A stretch of DNA of 64,000 nt, taken from positions 33,958 to 97,957 of the forward strand of contig NZ_PVZN01000020.1 in the NCBI RefSeq assembly GCF_003024385.1, in the 5' to 3' direction. The stretch is from Pseudomonas sp. BBP2017 (GTDB lineage Bacteria; Pseudomonadota; Gammaproteobacteria; Pseudomonadales; Pseudomonadaceae). Below, one piece after another: positions 35,409 through 43,356 of the stretch. The notes under the pieces are model-generated. The model worked only from the letters and a program-made list of their open reading frames with translations, was not told the DNA's origin and made no database searches. Position 1 is the stretch's first letter. Each line of letters starts with the position of its first letter. The position numbers and the translations under genes were made by a program.

Positions 35409-36002
35409 ATGTCCCGTACCTTCCTTTACTGCCGCGTCAGCACGTCAAACCAGTTCACTGAGAACCAGGTCCAGGATGTAAAGAACGCTGGCTTCGACGT
35501 ACAAGCGAGCCGGGTAATTGAAGAGACCATTTCGGGCAGCGTCCCTGTCAGTGAGCGTCCTGGCTTTCAGAAGCTTCTTGAGCGGATGGAGTCAGGAGAT
35601 GTGATGATCGTCACCAAGCTGGACCGCCTTGGCCGCAACGCTATGGATGTCAGGCAGACGGTAGAACAACTGGCAGCCACTGGAATTCGCGTTCACTGCC
35701 TTGCCCTTGGCGGCGTAGACCTGACCAGCGCAGCAGGTAAGATGACGATGCAGGTACTTGGTGCCGTCGCTGAGTTTGAGCGTGATCTACTGATCGAACG
35801 CACCCAGTCGGGCTTGCGGCGTGCCAAGTCAGAAGGTAAGAAGCTGGGGCGTCCGGTGGCTGTTAAGACTACGATTGACGTCCAGCGATTGAAAGCCAAG
35901 GGTTACATTCAAACCCAGGTCTCAGCGGAATTAGGAATCGGCATTGCCACTGTGAAACGTCATTGGAACACTATAAGCCATTTGCCTGACGTTCGCTCAT
36001 GA
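35409..36002 (+). CDS. Serine recombinase (resolvase/invertase family)
   Basis: 197-residue small serine recombinase. The N-terminal catalytic domain has YCRVSTSNQFTENQ with the nucleophile Ser near residue 10, TKLDRLGRNAMDV with the conserved Arg residues, and GKMTMQVLGAVAEFERDLLIERT, the dimer helix. The C-terminal HTH includes GYIQTQVSAELGIGIATVKRHW. Length is typical of Tn3-type resolvases or invertases. ATG 35409 is chosen because an upstream ATG at 35388 has no ribosome site. No transposase accompanies it, so it may resolve or invert DNA within the island. Confidence 0.9.
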   Translation: MSRTFLYCRVSTSNQFTENQVQDVKNAGFDVQASRVIEETISGSVPVSERPGFQKLLERMESGDVMIVTKLDRLGRNAMDVRQTVEQLAATGIRVHCLALGGVDLTSAAGKMTMQVLGAVAEFERDLLIERTQSGLRRAKSEGKKLGRPVAVKTTIDVQRLKAKGYIQTQVSAELGIGIATVKRHWNTISHLPDVRS

Positions 36003-36138
36003 TGTAAGAATGTGGGGTTGTGCGGGCTATTGTAATCACATGCAGGGGCAATATATGTTGTGATCTTACGTGTGGCGATGACAGCTAAGTTATTACTCGC
36101 TTCATGTCTACCATCGATAGCTTTAAGAAGGGTTGTGT

Positions 36139-36366
36139 ATGAAAGAGTTAGTTGGGAAATGTTATTCGTGTGGTAACCCGGGAAAATATAATATTATGTT
36201 AGCGGTAACGGGGGATAGGTTGTACTTGCCGAATCAGATAGTTCGGGAGTCTGAACCACCTCATCCTGGTCATGGGGCACATAGCTTTTGCCAAGCATGC
36301 ATGCGGGCAATTGAGGACTCTATACGTGCAACGGTTCTCTACCTCAAGTCAGAAAGTAAGCTATAA
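36139..36366 (+). CDS. Small zinc-ribbon-like protein
   Basis: 75-residue protein with two CxxC pairs, GKCYSCGNPGK at the N-terminus and HSFCQACMRAIED in the middle, which should bind one zinc. AAGAAGG lies seven bases upstream of ATG 36139. No family is recognised; such small ribbons often act as adaptors or DNA/RNA-binding proteins. It lies 136 bp after the recombinase in an AT-rich stretch. Confidence 0.6.
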   Translation: MKELVGKCYSCGNPGKYNIMLAVTGDRLYLPNQIVRESEPPHPGHGAHSFCQACMRAIEDSIRATVLYLKSESKL

Positions 36367-36500
36367 AAATTTGGCACCTACGATCAGTTAGCCACAAAGC
36401 TTTGAAGGTATGGTCGTAAATGTCAAATTTCAAAAGTAATGATGCATCGCGGATCTTTGATCTTGGCAGCAAAGATCCGCTATTTATCCCAGCAAAAATG

Positions 36501-37634
36501 CTAAACGCGCACACCTGATTTAGAGGTTTGGGCAGCAAGGGTGGTTGCAAATTCGAAAATTTCTGCGGTAACCGCAGTTACGTGATGGTTTGTGTCAATG
36601 GCAATCCACCCTGTGGAATTACCAACAAACAACCCTTTGCTACAGTCCAATATTTTTTTGTCCCCCCAGCTAAAGCTTGGGCCTAAGTAGTGCTTAGAAT
36701 CAACGATGACTTTGGATAGTTTCTGACTTTGGCCGTACCCATCAACTCCACGGACAGAATGACCACGAGCAATAAAGAATCCATTCTCAATTGTATAGCG
36801 AATTTTAACGTTCATGTCGGGAGCAATGATGTCCGATGAGCGAGGATTTCGTATCCCATAATCACCAAAGCTCAAGTTTGCATTGGGATTTGCAGAAACG
36901 AATCCTTTCCAGGCGAGCATTTCTTTGCGGACCATGGTGTCTGATGAATCGCGCTCTTTGACCGCTTTTTCAATAGAGTCAGGGATTGAACTTGCGGTAA
37001 TAATTATGGTTTCAAATCCAAGTCCAATCAAAGTCGAGTGTGATTCATCCATTATTTCTGTGATTTCAGATATCGGAAGCTTTGTTACGTCCCCGATGTC
37101 CACGATAACTTTTATATCCGAGGCTTCGACTCCGATTGTAATGCATATATCTTCGATGATACTTTCAAAGTGATCAACGTCCGCCATATCCTCAAGTGCG
37201 ATTTCATCAAGGCGAATGCAAAACCTTTCGCCAGATTTCAATGTCATGTTTTTGATGTCTTGGCGGTATTGCGCATCATCCCAGCGTGCGTAGCCTACTA
37301 CCGGATTGACATTCACACCAAGTGATGAGAGGAGAGATGACATATGCCCTAGAACCTGGCTGCCGCCTTCAGTCGTAAAGTTAACTGGCCATTGGGATGC
37401 ATCGACGATTATTGACTTACCTTTAAATACTGCCGCTATTTTTCTTGCCTTGTTGTCCATCCAGTATTCATACGGTGTGTCGGATTTTTTAACCGCTACC
37501 TCGTATTCTTTTGCGGAAATCTTAGGTATTTCCAAAATTGGAGTGCACCGACTCAGCACTGTATTCGGCATGTTTTTAAACGCATCAAATTCGCCTTGCT
37601 TCGCTCGTACAACCGGATAGTAGTGCTGATTCAT
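36501..37634 (-). CDS. Beta family protein (phage T4 beta-protein-like)
   Basis: 377-residue protein starting MNQHYYPVVRAKQGEFDAFK, with LSRCTPILEIPKI, a core IIVDASQWPVNF and later IKVIVDIGDVTKLPISEI. This is the pattern of the beta-protein family (PF14350), which is found in phages and in islands beside ImmA/HTH genes; its function is unknown. The start is placed ten bases after the stop of the HigA-ImmA gene, with AGGTG upstream, so it is the third gene of one operon. Confidence 0.75.
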   Translation of the reverse strand: MNQHYYPVVRAKQGEFDAFKNMPNTVLSRCTPILEIPKISAKEYEVAVKKSDTPYEYWMDNKARKIAAVFKGKSIIVDASQWPVNFTTEGGSQVLGHMSSLLSSLGVNVNPVVGYARWDDAQYRQDIKNMTLKSGERFCIRLDEIALEDMADVDHFESIIEDICITIGVEASDIKVIVDIGDVTKLPISEITEIMDESHSTLIGLGFETIIITASSIPDSIEKAVKERDSSDTMVRKEMLAWKGFVSANPNANLSFGDYGIRNPRSSDIIAPDMNVKIRYTIENGFFIARGHSVRGVDGYGQSQKLSKVIVDSKHYLGPSFSWGDKKILDCSKGLFVGNSTGWIAIDTNHHVTAVTAEIFEFATTLAAQTSKSGVRV

Positions 37635-37644
37635 ATCGGTACAC

Positions 37645-38856
37645 CTATATGGTTTCAAAGTGTTTTCGAACTTCGCCATGGCCGACGAGATCGGTGAATT
37701 GATTGTAGTTTCCTGTTTCTTTACGCAATCGCCCAGCAATTATTGATGGATGAATTTTAAGTTCTTTAGATAGTGCAAGAATGCTCTCTTTGCTGGGTGA
37801 AACATACGCCCCAGAACTCTTCCATTGCGATCTAGGTATGAATGAATCACGAGCGATCCTGTTAGCTTCTGCTTCACGTCTATCGTCAGATGAGTGTTCC
37901 AAGTCATCAAGAATTACTTCATCCGGCGTTTTTATATGTTTCCATATGTGAGCAAGCTCATGGATCAAGGTAAACCAGAAGTTGTCGAGCCGATCATTTC
38001 TCAGGGTTAACGCAATGATAGGAGTTCCGTCAGTATCCATTAATGCGGCACCATCCAACATTGTGCCTTTCAGTTGAGGTTCTATTACAACTGAAATTCC
38101 TATGCTTTTGATTAAATCGATTGCAAGTTTAGGCCCGTCTTCGTTAATGCTAAGGCTGACAATCTTCTTTATTAAATTTTCGTTAACTGAATTGCTGTTG
38201 TATATGGTCTTTCCAGAGGTTTCTTCTCTGGATTTTTGAATTACACGCGCTAACCATGCATGTAATGTGTATGTGGTGGTTTGTGTTAACGCATCTCCAG
38301 ATAAGGTTCGCCTAAATGCCGCATTTTCAGTTTGTAATCCAGCGCCCGCAATGAAACTTTTGACTATGTCTTCAGCAGCTTGTTTGGATTTCTCAGTTGC
38401 GGTTCTAATCCATCCGCGTGTAATCATTTCTTTTATTGGGAACTTTGACCAGTCTATTATGCTGTTGTCGGCCTTGACTTCAATTTGGTCGAGACCAATC
38501 AATACTTCAGCAGAAATTCCCAATCCTATTGAAAGTGCACGAATCATCGGTACAGTCAATGGTCGCTTGCGAGCAAGTATTTCAGATACACGGCTGCGTG
38601 TACCGAAATAAGGAACCAGATCAGTTTGCCTCAATCCTTTTTCTGCCATTCTGAATAATATAGCGTCGATCGGGTCAGGCGGTTCTACCGGATATTTTTG
38701 GAGTTCATAGTTTTCAATGAGCACTGATAGTAACTCAAGTGTCTCACTTTCCTCAGTGCCAAGATCAGGTAGCTTGTTTATCAAATCCTGAACTTTTTCG
38801 AAGTACTCGAAATATTGCTGTTCCGTTTTGATAATTTTTGCTGTAGTCGTAATCAT
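37645..38856 (-). CDS. HigA-like HTH antitoxin fused to ImmA/IrrE metallopeptidase
   Basis: 403-residue fusion. Residues 1-120 match HigA/XRE-type antitoxins: a leader helix region, then IDAILFRMAEKGLRQTDLVP, and the HTH recognition part GTRSRVSEILARKRPLTVPM. Residues about 240-370 form an ImmA/IrrE (COG2856) zinc-peptidase domain with H299-E300-LA-H303 and a downstream Glu in DDRREAEANRIARD. ImmA-type proteases cleave XRE repressors, so self- or partner-cleavage on damage or infection is a plausible trigger. It overlaps the upstream toxin-like gene by four bases. Confidence 0.85.
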   Translation of the reverse strand: MITTTAKIIKTEQQYFEYFEKVQDLINKLPDLGTEESETLELLSVLIENYELQKYPVEPPDPIDAILFRMAEKGLRQTDLVPYFGTRSRVSEILARKRPLTVPMIRALSIGLGISAEVLIGLDQIEVKADNSIIDWSKFPIKEMITRGWIRTATEKSKQAAEDIVKSFIAGAGLQTENAAFRRTLSGDALTQTTTYTLHAWLARVIQKSREETSGKTIYNSNSVNENLIKKIVSLSINEDGPKLAIDLIKSIGISVVIEPQLKGTMLDGAALMDTDGTPIIALTLRNDRLDNFWFTLIHELAHIWKHIKTPDEVILDDLEHSSDDRREAEANRIARDSFIPRSQWKSSGAYVSPSKESILALSKELKIHPSIIAGRLRKETGNYNQFTDLVGHGEVRKHFETI

Positions 38857-39116
38857 GGTTTTCTACTTAACTCTGTGATAATTGCGATTCCTTGTGCAAA
38901 AGCAATTTTCAACCAAACTTCAATACCTGTTCGTTCAATCGAGAATGAATAAAGTTCGCCATCCACGACTGTAACTGTAGGGAATTGTTCACTGACATCG
39001 TTCGCTTGCTTCCAGCTTGCGTGGGTCACTTCACTCACCCAGCTAGAAACCCAACGGTCAATCAGGACGCTTTCCCCTTTGAGCGAGGCCAACTTCTTTA
39101 TACCTAGCAGCTTCAT
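38853..39116 (-). CDS. HigB-like toxin (RelE/HigB superfamily)
   Basis: 87-residue protein with a HigB-like layout: VSSWVSEVTHASWKQANDV, then SEQFPTVTVVDGELYSFSI and a final strand pair VWLKIAFAQGIAIITEL. It lacks the C-terminal His/Tyr (HAEY-type) residues of canonical HigB, ending instead ELSRKP, so nuclease activity is uncertain. The ATG has no clear Shine-Dalgarno and the predicted leader is short. Toxin first and antitoxin second, overlapped by ATGA, is the HigBA order. Confidence 0.7.
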   Translation of the reverse strand: MKLLGIKKLASLKGESVLIDRWVSSWVSEVTHASWKQANDVSEQFPTVTVVDGELYSFSIERTGIEVWLKIAFAQGIAIITELSRKP

Positions 39117-39128
39117 AAATCTGGCCGT

Positions 39129-39197
39129 GTTCCCATTTTGGGAACAAGCTACCTTCGCCAGATTTGAATGTCAAGAATCTGTTACCAAATTGGGAAC
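39129..39197 (-). promoter_or_regulatory. Promoter of the HigB-HigA/ImmA-beta operon with two palindromic operators
   Basis: On the minus strand TTGACA (39174-39169) and TAGCTT (39151-39146) are 17 bp apart. Operator 1, GTTCCCATTTTGGGAAC (39129-39145), has 7-bp perfect arms and covers the predicted transcription start. Operator 2, GTTACCAAATTGGGAAC (39181-39197), has one arm mismatch and lies just upstream of the -35. The shared sequence and positions suit repression by the HigA HTH. Confidence 0.8.
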
Positions 39198-39323
39198 ACG
39201 TTTCAGGTGGGGCTAGTGGGCGGGGGCCAGATCACCCGCTGGACGTTCATGAGTGATTTGACGCCGTTTTCCCGGTTTGCAATGGGGGAGCTGTCGTCCA
39301 ACGACTGAAGGTGAAGCCTGTGC

Positions 39324-39335
39324 GGGGGGGGGGGG
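39324..39335 (+). repeat. Run of twelve G residues
   Basis: Uninterrupted G12 in the 250-bp gap between the operon promoter and the integrase gene. It could vary in length or be an assembly-sensitive site. No gene frame runs through it convincingly. The rest of 39198-39446 shows nothing I can assign. Confidence 0.8.
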
Positions 39336-39446
39336 AGACCCAGGGGAAGGGGTTTCGATACCACCCTATGCTCTGCCTAAAGGCCCATGGGTCCCTGTAT
39401 GGGCTGACTGTGACGGTGGTTACGTACAGAGACCTGCAGATTCGAG

Positions 39447-40901
39447 CTAGCTTAACTGTGGAAGCTTCGAGATGGCATCGTATTTCTGTGCGGTTGTCGC
39501 CCCTTGGCTGTACACGTCAAATGTAACCAGGCCTGTTTCATGGCCGACCAGTTCGGCAATCAGAGTCCCTTGCACATTCGCCCTGACAAGCTGGGTGATG
39601 GTCGTTTTTCGGATTGAGTGGTAGACGCGATCAGGCCCGAATCCTAAAGATGTCTTGAGTCTGCCGAACGCCTTCACCATTGGGTCAGATCGAATGCCAT
39701 ATTTGCTACGACTATTTGTGGCGACAAGGTAACCATCCTTTGAGTTGTCCATCAGTCGCTTCACAACGCCGTTGATGGCAGGATGTAAAGGGACAACCCT
39801 GATCCCCGCCTTTGTCTTGCTATCAGTGATGTCAAAGCTTTGGATGCCGTCGATCACAATCACGTTGTCTGCCTTCAACTGGCATAGTTCCTCAATGCGG
39901 GCCCCTGTGTATATGCCAAGTAGAATCAGGTCCGCTAGGGCGTGCAGCCCTTGGGACTTTGCTGCTGTGTGCAGGCTTGAGAGGTCTTCCAAAGTGAAGT
40001 CTTTGCGTTGTGCATCGGCCCGTTCCTTGCCTCTCACTTTCGGCAGGTCGTGTTCTTCAAAGGGATTCGCCTTGTCCTTGTAATCAACCCGCCAACGGGC
40101 ATCGTGCTTCATTGCCCATTTCCAGAAGACATTCCCGGCCAGCAGGTACTGAGTCAAGGTCTTGCTGCTCAAGCTAAACGAATCTAACCACGCTGACACA
40201 GCGTCAAAGTCCAACGGGCGGCCTGCTTGTGTAAGAAACTTCGACAGCTTTTCAAGCTTGGATTGTTGTTGGTCAATCGTTTTGGCCGCGACATTTCTGT
40301 TCTCACGAAAGGTCCTGAACTCGGCCAACCTTGCTTTGGTGATGGGCGATTTCGGTGTGTATCCACTGGGGTTGCTAATCAAGGCGTCCAATTCTTGGCG
40401 CTCGTCTGATGAGAACCGGTGCTTGTCGGTCATTCCGCGTTTGATTGCTTTTTTGAACACCCCATGCAGCATTTCCTGGATTCGCAGTTCTCCGTCGATT
40501 CCATTGCCCCATTCATGGTCGACAATTTTTTCAATCACAGCCGTCAACGCTGGATTTTGCGACCTGAAGATCTCGACGTCTTCGTTGCTCACCGGCAGGG
40601 GCTGGACCTGTTCACCGATGATCTTTAGTTTTCGGTTCCTTTTCATTGCCTCCAATTCGGCAACACCTGTATGCACAGCTTCTTGCCAGCCTTCGGGCAA
40701 AGGGTTGCCCTCCCGTGCGATTTTGATCTGTGCTTTCCAAGCTGCCAGGATTGGTAGCCTACGATCCAGCGCTTCCTGATAGACCCCAGTCATGAGTGAG
40801 CGTGATAGGACACGACGCCCACCAAATGCTTTTTGTACATCTGCCGGGATGGCTAGTCTTACGTGGTAAGTGCCCCCTTGAAGCTCTAGGTTGTTTGCCA
40901 T
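39447..40901 (-). CDS. Tyrosine site-specific recombinase (island integrase)
   Basis: 484-residue phage-type integrase. The N-terminus LQGGTYHVRLAIPADVQKAF matches the DUF6538 arm domain. A core-binding SAM-like domain spans about 210-300. The catalytic domain carries YTGARIEELCQL (Arg I), YHSIRKTTITQLV (H-x-x-R), GHETGLVTFDVYS (His and the nucleophile Tyr). ATG 40901 follows AGGA by eight bases. It lies 103 bp from attR and reads into the island, the standard layout for tRNA-integrated elements. Confidence 0.93.
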   Translation of the reverse strand: MANNLELQGGTYHVRLAIPADVQKAFGGRRVLSRSLMTGVYQEALDRRLPILAAWKAQIKIAREGNPLPEGWQEAVHTGVAELEAMKRNRKLKIIGEQVQPLPVSNEDVEIFRSQNPALTAVIEKIVDHEWGNGIDGELRIQEMLHGVFKKAIKRGMTDKHRFSSDERQELDALISNPSGYTPKSPITKARLAEFRTFRENRNVAAKTIDQQQSKLEKLSKFLTQAGRPLDFDAVSAWLDSFSLSSKTLTQYLLAGNVFWKWAMKHDARWRVDYKDKANPFEEHDLPKVRGKERADAQRKDFTLEDLSSLHTAAKSQGLHALADLILLGIYTGARIEELCQLKADNVIVIDGIQSFDITDSKTKAGIRVVPLHPAINGVVKRLMDNSKDGYLVATNSRSKYGIRSDPMVKAFGRLKTSLGFGPDRVYHSIRKTTITQLVRANVQGTLIAELVGHETGLVTFDVYSQGATTAQKYDAISKLPQLS

Positions 40902-41003
40902 TTTGAATTCCTGTTTCCGATTGTACGTATTTATTGTACGTAAAATCTCTGTAGGATCCACTGGATACAGGGTTTCATGGAGCTTTAGGCTGGATATGGA
41001 GCG

Positions 41004-41022
41004 TCCCTATCTCTCCGCCATA
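41004..41022 (+). other. attR: distal copy of the 19-bp island repeat
   Basis: TCCCTATCTCTCCGCCATA, identical to the tRNA-Ser 3' end at 28509-28527. No tRNA body precedes it. Confidence 0.9.
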
Positions 41023-41029
41023 TATCGAG

Positions 41030-41062
41030 AAACCCCTGGATCGTAAGATTCAGGGGTTTTTT
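41030..41062 (+). terminator. Original chromosomal terminator of tRNA-Ser, displaced by the island
   Basis: AAACCCCTG (41030-41038) pairs with CAGGGGTTT (41051-41059) and is followed by TTT. It lies eight bases past attR, where the tRNA terminator would lie before integration. Confidence 0.85.
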
Positions 41063-41077
41063 GTTTTCCGATTGGAT

Positions 41078-42178
41078 TCAGGTCCGAGTGAGAACCACAG
41101 CGTCAGTACGTTTGAACTTGATCCGCCGGCTCCAGGCGATAGCGGGGCGTTCGAACAGTACATAGGCAATGGCTGCGAATACGATGCAGATCACGATTAT
41201 CAGAACAGTAGCCAGTATGTCTGAAGCAATGCCGGTCGGCATGAAGCGCCGGAAAACCCGCATGAAAGAACCCGTCACGGGCGAATGGAACAAATACAGG
41301 CTGTAGGAAATCAAGCCAATCTTCTGCACCGGGTAGCTGGACAAAAAACCAAGCGTGGCGGAACGATTGACCAGGAAGCAAAAGCCAAGGCCTGTCAGTC
41401 CGGCAGCAATGGTAAATGAGCTGTTGCTGGCAACGCCGATCAGCAGAACCAATGCGCAGTAGCCAATGGCGATATAGCGGCTTTGCTTTGTACCTGAAAG
41501 GGTTTGAGCACACAGCACCCCGGCCATGAAACTGAACCAGAACGCAATGAAGCCACCTTGCCAACCTATCGACTGAATCAGCCCGGTGGGCCACAGCAGC
41601 GCTAATACTGCGCTGATCCAGATCGGAATGTTTCGGGTTTTGAACGCTTCGCCGCCGCTGAGGTGATCGGCCAGCCAGATCAATACGGCAAAAGCGATAT
41701 AAAACTGCACCTCGATACACAGTGTCCAGAACACCGAGATGATGTTTTCGATGCCAAGCACACCTTGAAGAAATGCCAGGTGCCCGAGAATGTCTGTGGC
41801 ACTGGGAATGTTGACTTCGCTTTGCCCAAGCATACGTTTGGTGGCAATCACCAGTAAGCCCAGGGCAACGGCGGCATAGTAGGGTGGGGCCAGACGTACC
41901 AAGCGGCGGGCGACAAAGTTTGCGGCGTTGACGGTGTTCATTGGTACACGAGCGGTGGTCGTCGCCATGACGATGCCACTCAAGACGAAAAATATCGGTA
42001 CGCCCAGGTGGCCCGCATCGAAGACTGCAGATTTCACCCAGCCCGGAATGGCTGCAAGCAGGGTTGGGATGTGGTTGCCCTCGGACAAGTGAAAGAGCAC
42101 CACCCAGAAGGCTGCGAAACACCGTAATGCGTCAATCAGGGCAAGGCGATGTTTGTCGTCAGTGGTGATTCCACTCAT
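41078..42178 (-). CDS. Acyltransferase 3 family membrane protein
   Basis: 366-residue OafA/NodX-type acyltransferase with about ten membrane helices. The N-terminal IDALRCFAAFWVVLFHL carries the conserved catalytic-site Arg and His. GVPIFFVLSGIVMA and FWTLCIEVQFYI follow, and the end is basic. Such enzymes O-acetylate O-antigen, capsule or other surface glycans. It lies between the island and the fimbrial operon, 189 bp beyond the adhesin gene, and is possibly a separate unit. Confidence 0.9.
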   Translation of the reverse strand: MSGITTDDKHRLALIDALRCFAAFWVVLFHLSEGNHIPTLLAAIPGWVKSAVFDAGHLGVPIFFVLSGIVMATTTARVPMNTVNAANFVARRLVRLAPPYYAAVALGLLVIATKRMLGQSEVNIPSATDILGHLAFLQGVLGIENIISVFWTLCIEVQFYIAFAVLIWLADHLSGGEAFKTRNIPIWISAVLALLWPTGLIQSIGWQGGFIAFWFSFMAGVLCAQTLSGTKQSRYIAIGYCALVLLIGVASNSSFTIAAGLTGLGFCFLVNRSATLGFLSSYPVQKIGLISYSLYLFHSPVTGSFMRVFRRFMPTGIASDILATVLIIVICIVFAAIAYVLFERPAIAWSRRIKFKRTDAVVLTRT

Positions 42179-42367
42179 CCCCGCCCCCTTCCTCTGGCCA
42201 CAGATGCCGATCAGATTTTAAGTTCGATCACTGAGCCGAAAGCTTAGCAGCTGGAGCAACCTGTCAAGGTTACGAACAGGGTCACCAGCAGTTTTTTTAA
42301 AAAATTGAGGGTGCCCTGACAAGATTGCTATCTATGCGTTCAGCTGATACACATCAAGTAGCTGACC

Positions 42368-43339
42368 TTAGAGATAGCTCATGACAAATGACACTTCTGT
42401 GTTGGCTGTTCCAGGCGTCACGCCTGGATCACCCTTGCCGCCATTGCTTGCTGGAAGTGTTCGGTAGTACCTTGCACTCAGCGGAATAGTAAAATTCCCA
42501 CCGGTAGTGGCGTAGTCGCTGAATAGATGGTCCTTGTTCAATGCCAGCGGTGTTTGGTTGTTGTCCATTATTTGTAATGCAATACCTTTTGCTGTCGAGC
42601 TATTGTTTAGTTCAACAATGCCTAGGCTGGCATTCCAGGCAGGCGTGGTTGGGGTTGGCTCCAAACGGTACATGACCTTTTTTATGCCGGCTGGGCAATT
42701 ATTAAGTCGGATGTTGAAAGCGGTTGGTTTTGAGGATGAGCCGCTTTCGGAAAAATCGCCAAGGTCATGGTCACCCATGTCGACTTTAATATCGGGTGAT
42801 TCGCATGATTGGGCTACTACTTTTACCTCTTGTGATAAGCGCATGATCATCGTTGTGAGTGCGCCGACTTTCATAAGGCCGATGTCGCCTGCGGGGATTT
42901 TGGCGTTACTTTTTATTGGCCCTATTTTTAACAGGCGCAGGCTGTTTTTGGTAGTGCTGAAGGTATAGGATTTATTGGCCTCGATCGTAGTCTTTCCGTT
43001 TGCTCCTGATGCGGGTGCCCCATTGTAAATCCATTGCCAGGCCAGACCAGTGTCATGGATTGGAAAGATGTCTGAAGTGGCTGAGTCTGTGCCTAAATTG
43101 TTTTTTACGCCCCATGATGAAACAACGGTGCAACTGAAGTCATTCGAGCCAGTAACTGTCTGGATTGGTGATTCGAAGAGTGTTGTATTGTTAGGGGTGT
43201 CTCGAGGGATTGAGAGGCTTGAGTTGATGGTTATGGTTGTTGATAGTGCTTTCGATGCGCTGGAGAAACTACAGACTGCCGCTGCATTAAAGGAGACGCA
43301 GGGCGTTATCAAGAGGCATGCTTTAATCAAAAATTTCAT
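42368..43339 (-). CDS. Fimbrial tip adhesin / minor pilin (CupD4-like position)
   Basis: 323-residue exported protein. The signal peptide ends FNAAA-VC. A unique N-terminal half (about 24-175) may form the receptor-binding domain. The C-terminal pilin domain (about 180-323) has the paired Cys in AQSCESPDI and RLNNCPAGI and ends VSFVMSYL, a donor-strand-type C-terminal strand. Two-domain architecture is typical of chaperone-usher tip adhesins. The start has GAGAAG just upstream, 17 bp after the usher gene. The N-terminal ligand is unknown. Local codon use is more AT-rich than in the usher. Confidence 0.82.
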   Translation of the reverse strand: MKFLIKACLLITPCVSFNAAAVCSFSSASKALSTTITINSSLSIPRDTPNNTTLFESPIQTVTGSNDFSCTVVSSWGVKNNLGTDSATSDIFPIHDTGLAWQWIYNGAPASGANGKTTIEANKSYTFSTTKNSLRLLKIGPIKSNAKIPAGDIGLMKVGALTTMIMRLSQEVKVVAQSCESPDIKVDMGDHDLGDFSESGSSSKPTAFNIRLNNCPAGIKKVMYRLEPTPTTPAWNASLGIVELNNSSTAKGIALQIMDNNQTPLALNKDHLFSDYATTGGNFTIPLSARYYRTLPASNGGKGDPGVTPGTANTEVSFVMSYL

Positions 43340-43356
43340 TGGCTTCTCTGTACGTA

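Larger units (their letters stand above)
28509..41022. mobile_element. 12.5-kb genomic island integrated in tRNA-Ser(CGA)
   Basis: The element is bounded by identical 19-bp repeats, the left one being the tRNA 3' end. It carries a tyrosine recombinase next to the right repeat and unrelated cargo, parts of it visibly AT-richer than the flanking core genes. No conjugation, replication or phage structural genes are present, so it is not self-mobile. Genes inside run in both directions and are mostly small, matching a defence-type cargo island. Confidence 0.88.

Noticed and set aside
28509..41022. Prophage or integrative conjugative element
   Set aside because: No capsid, tail, lysis, replication, relaxase or type IV secretion genes are present. 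Only an integrase and a small serine recombinase are seen.
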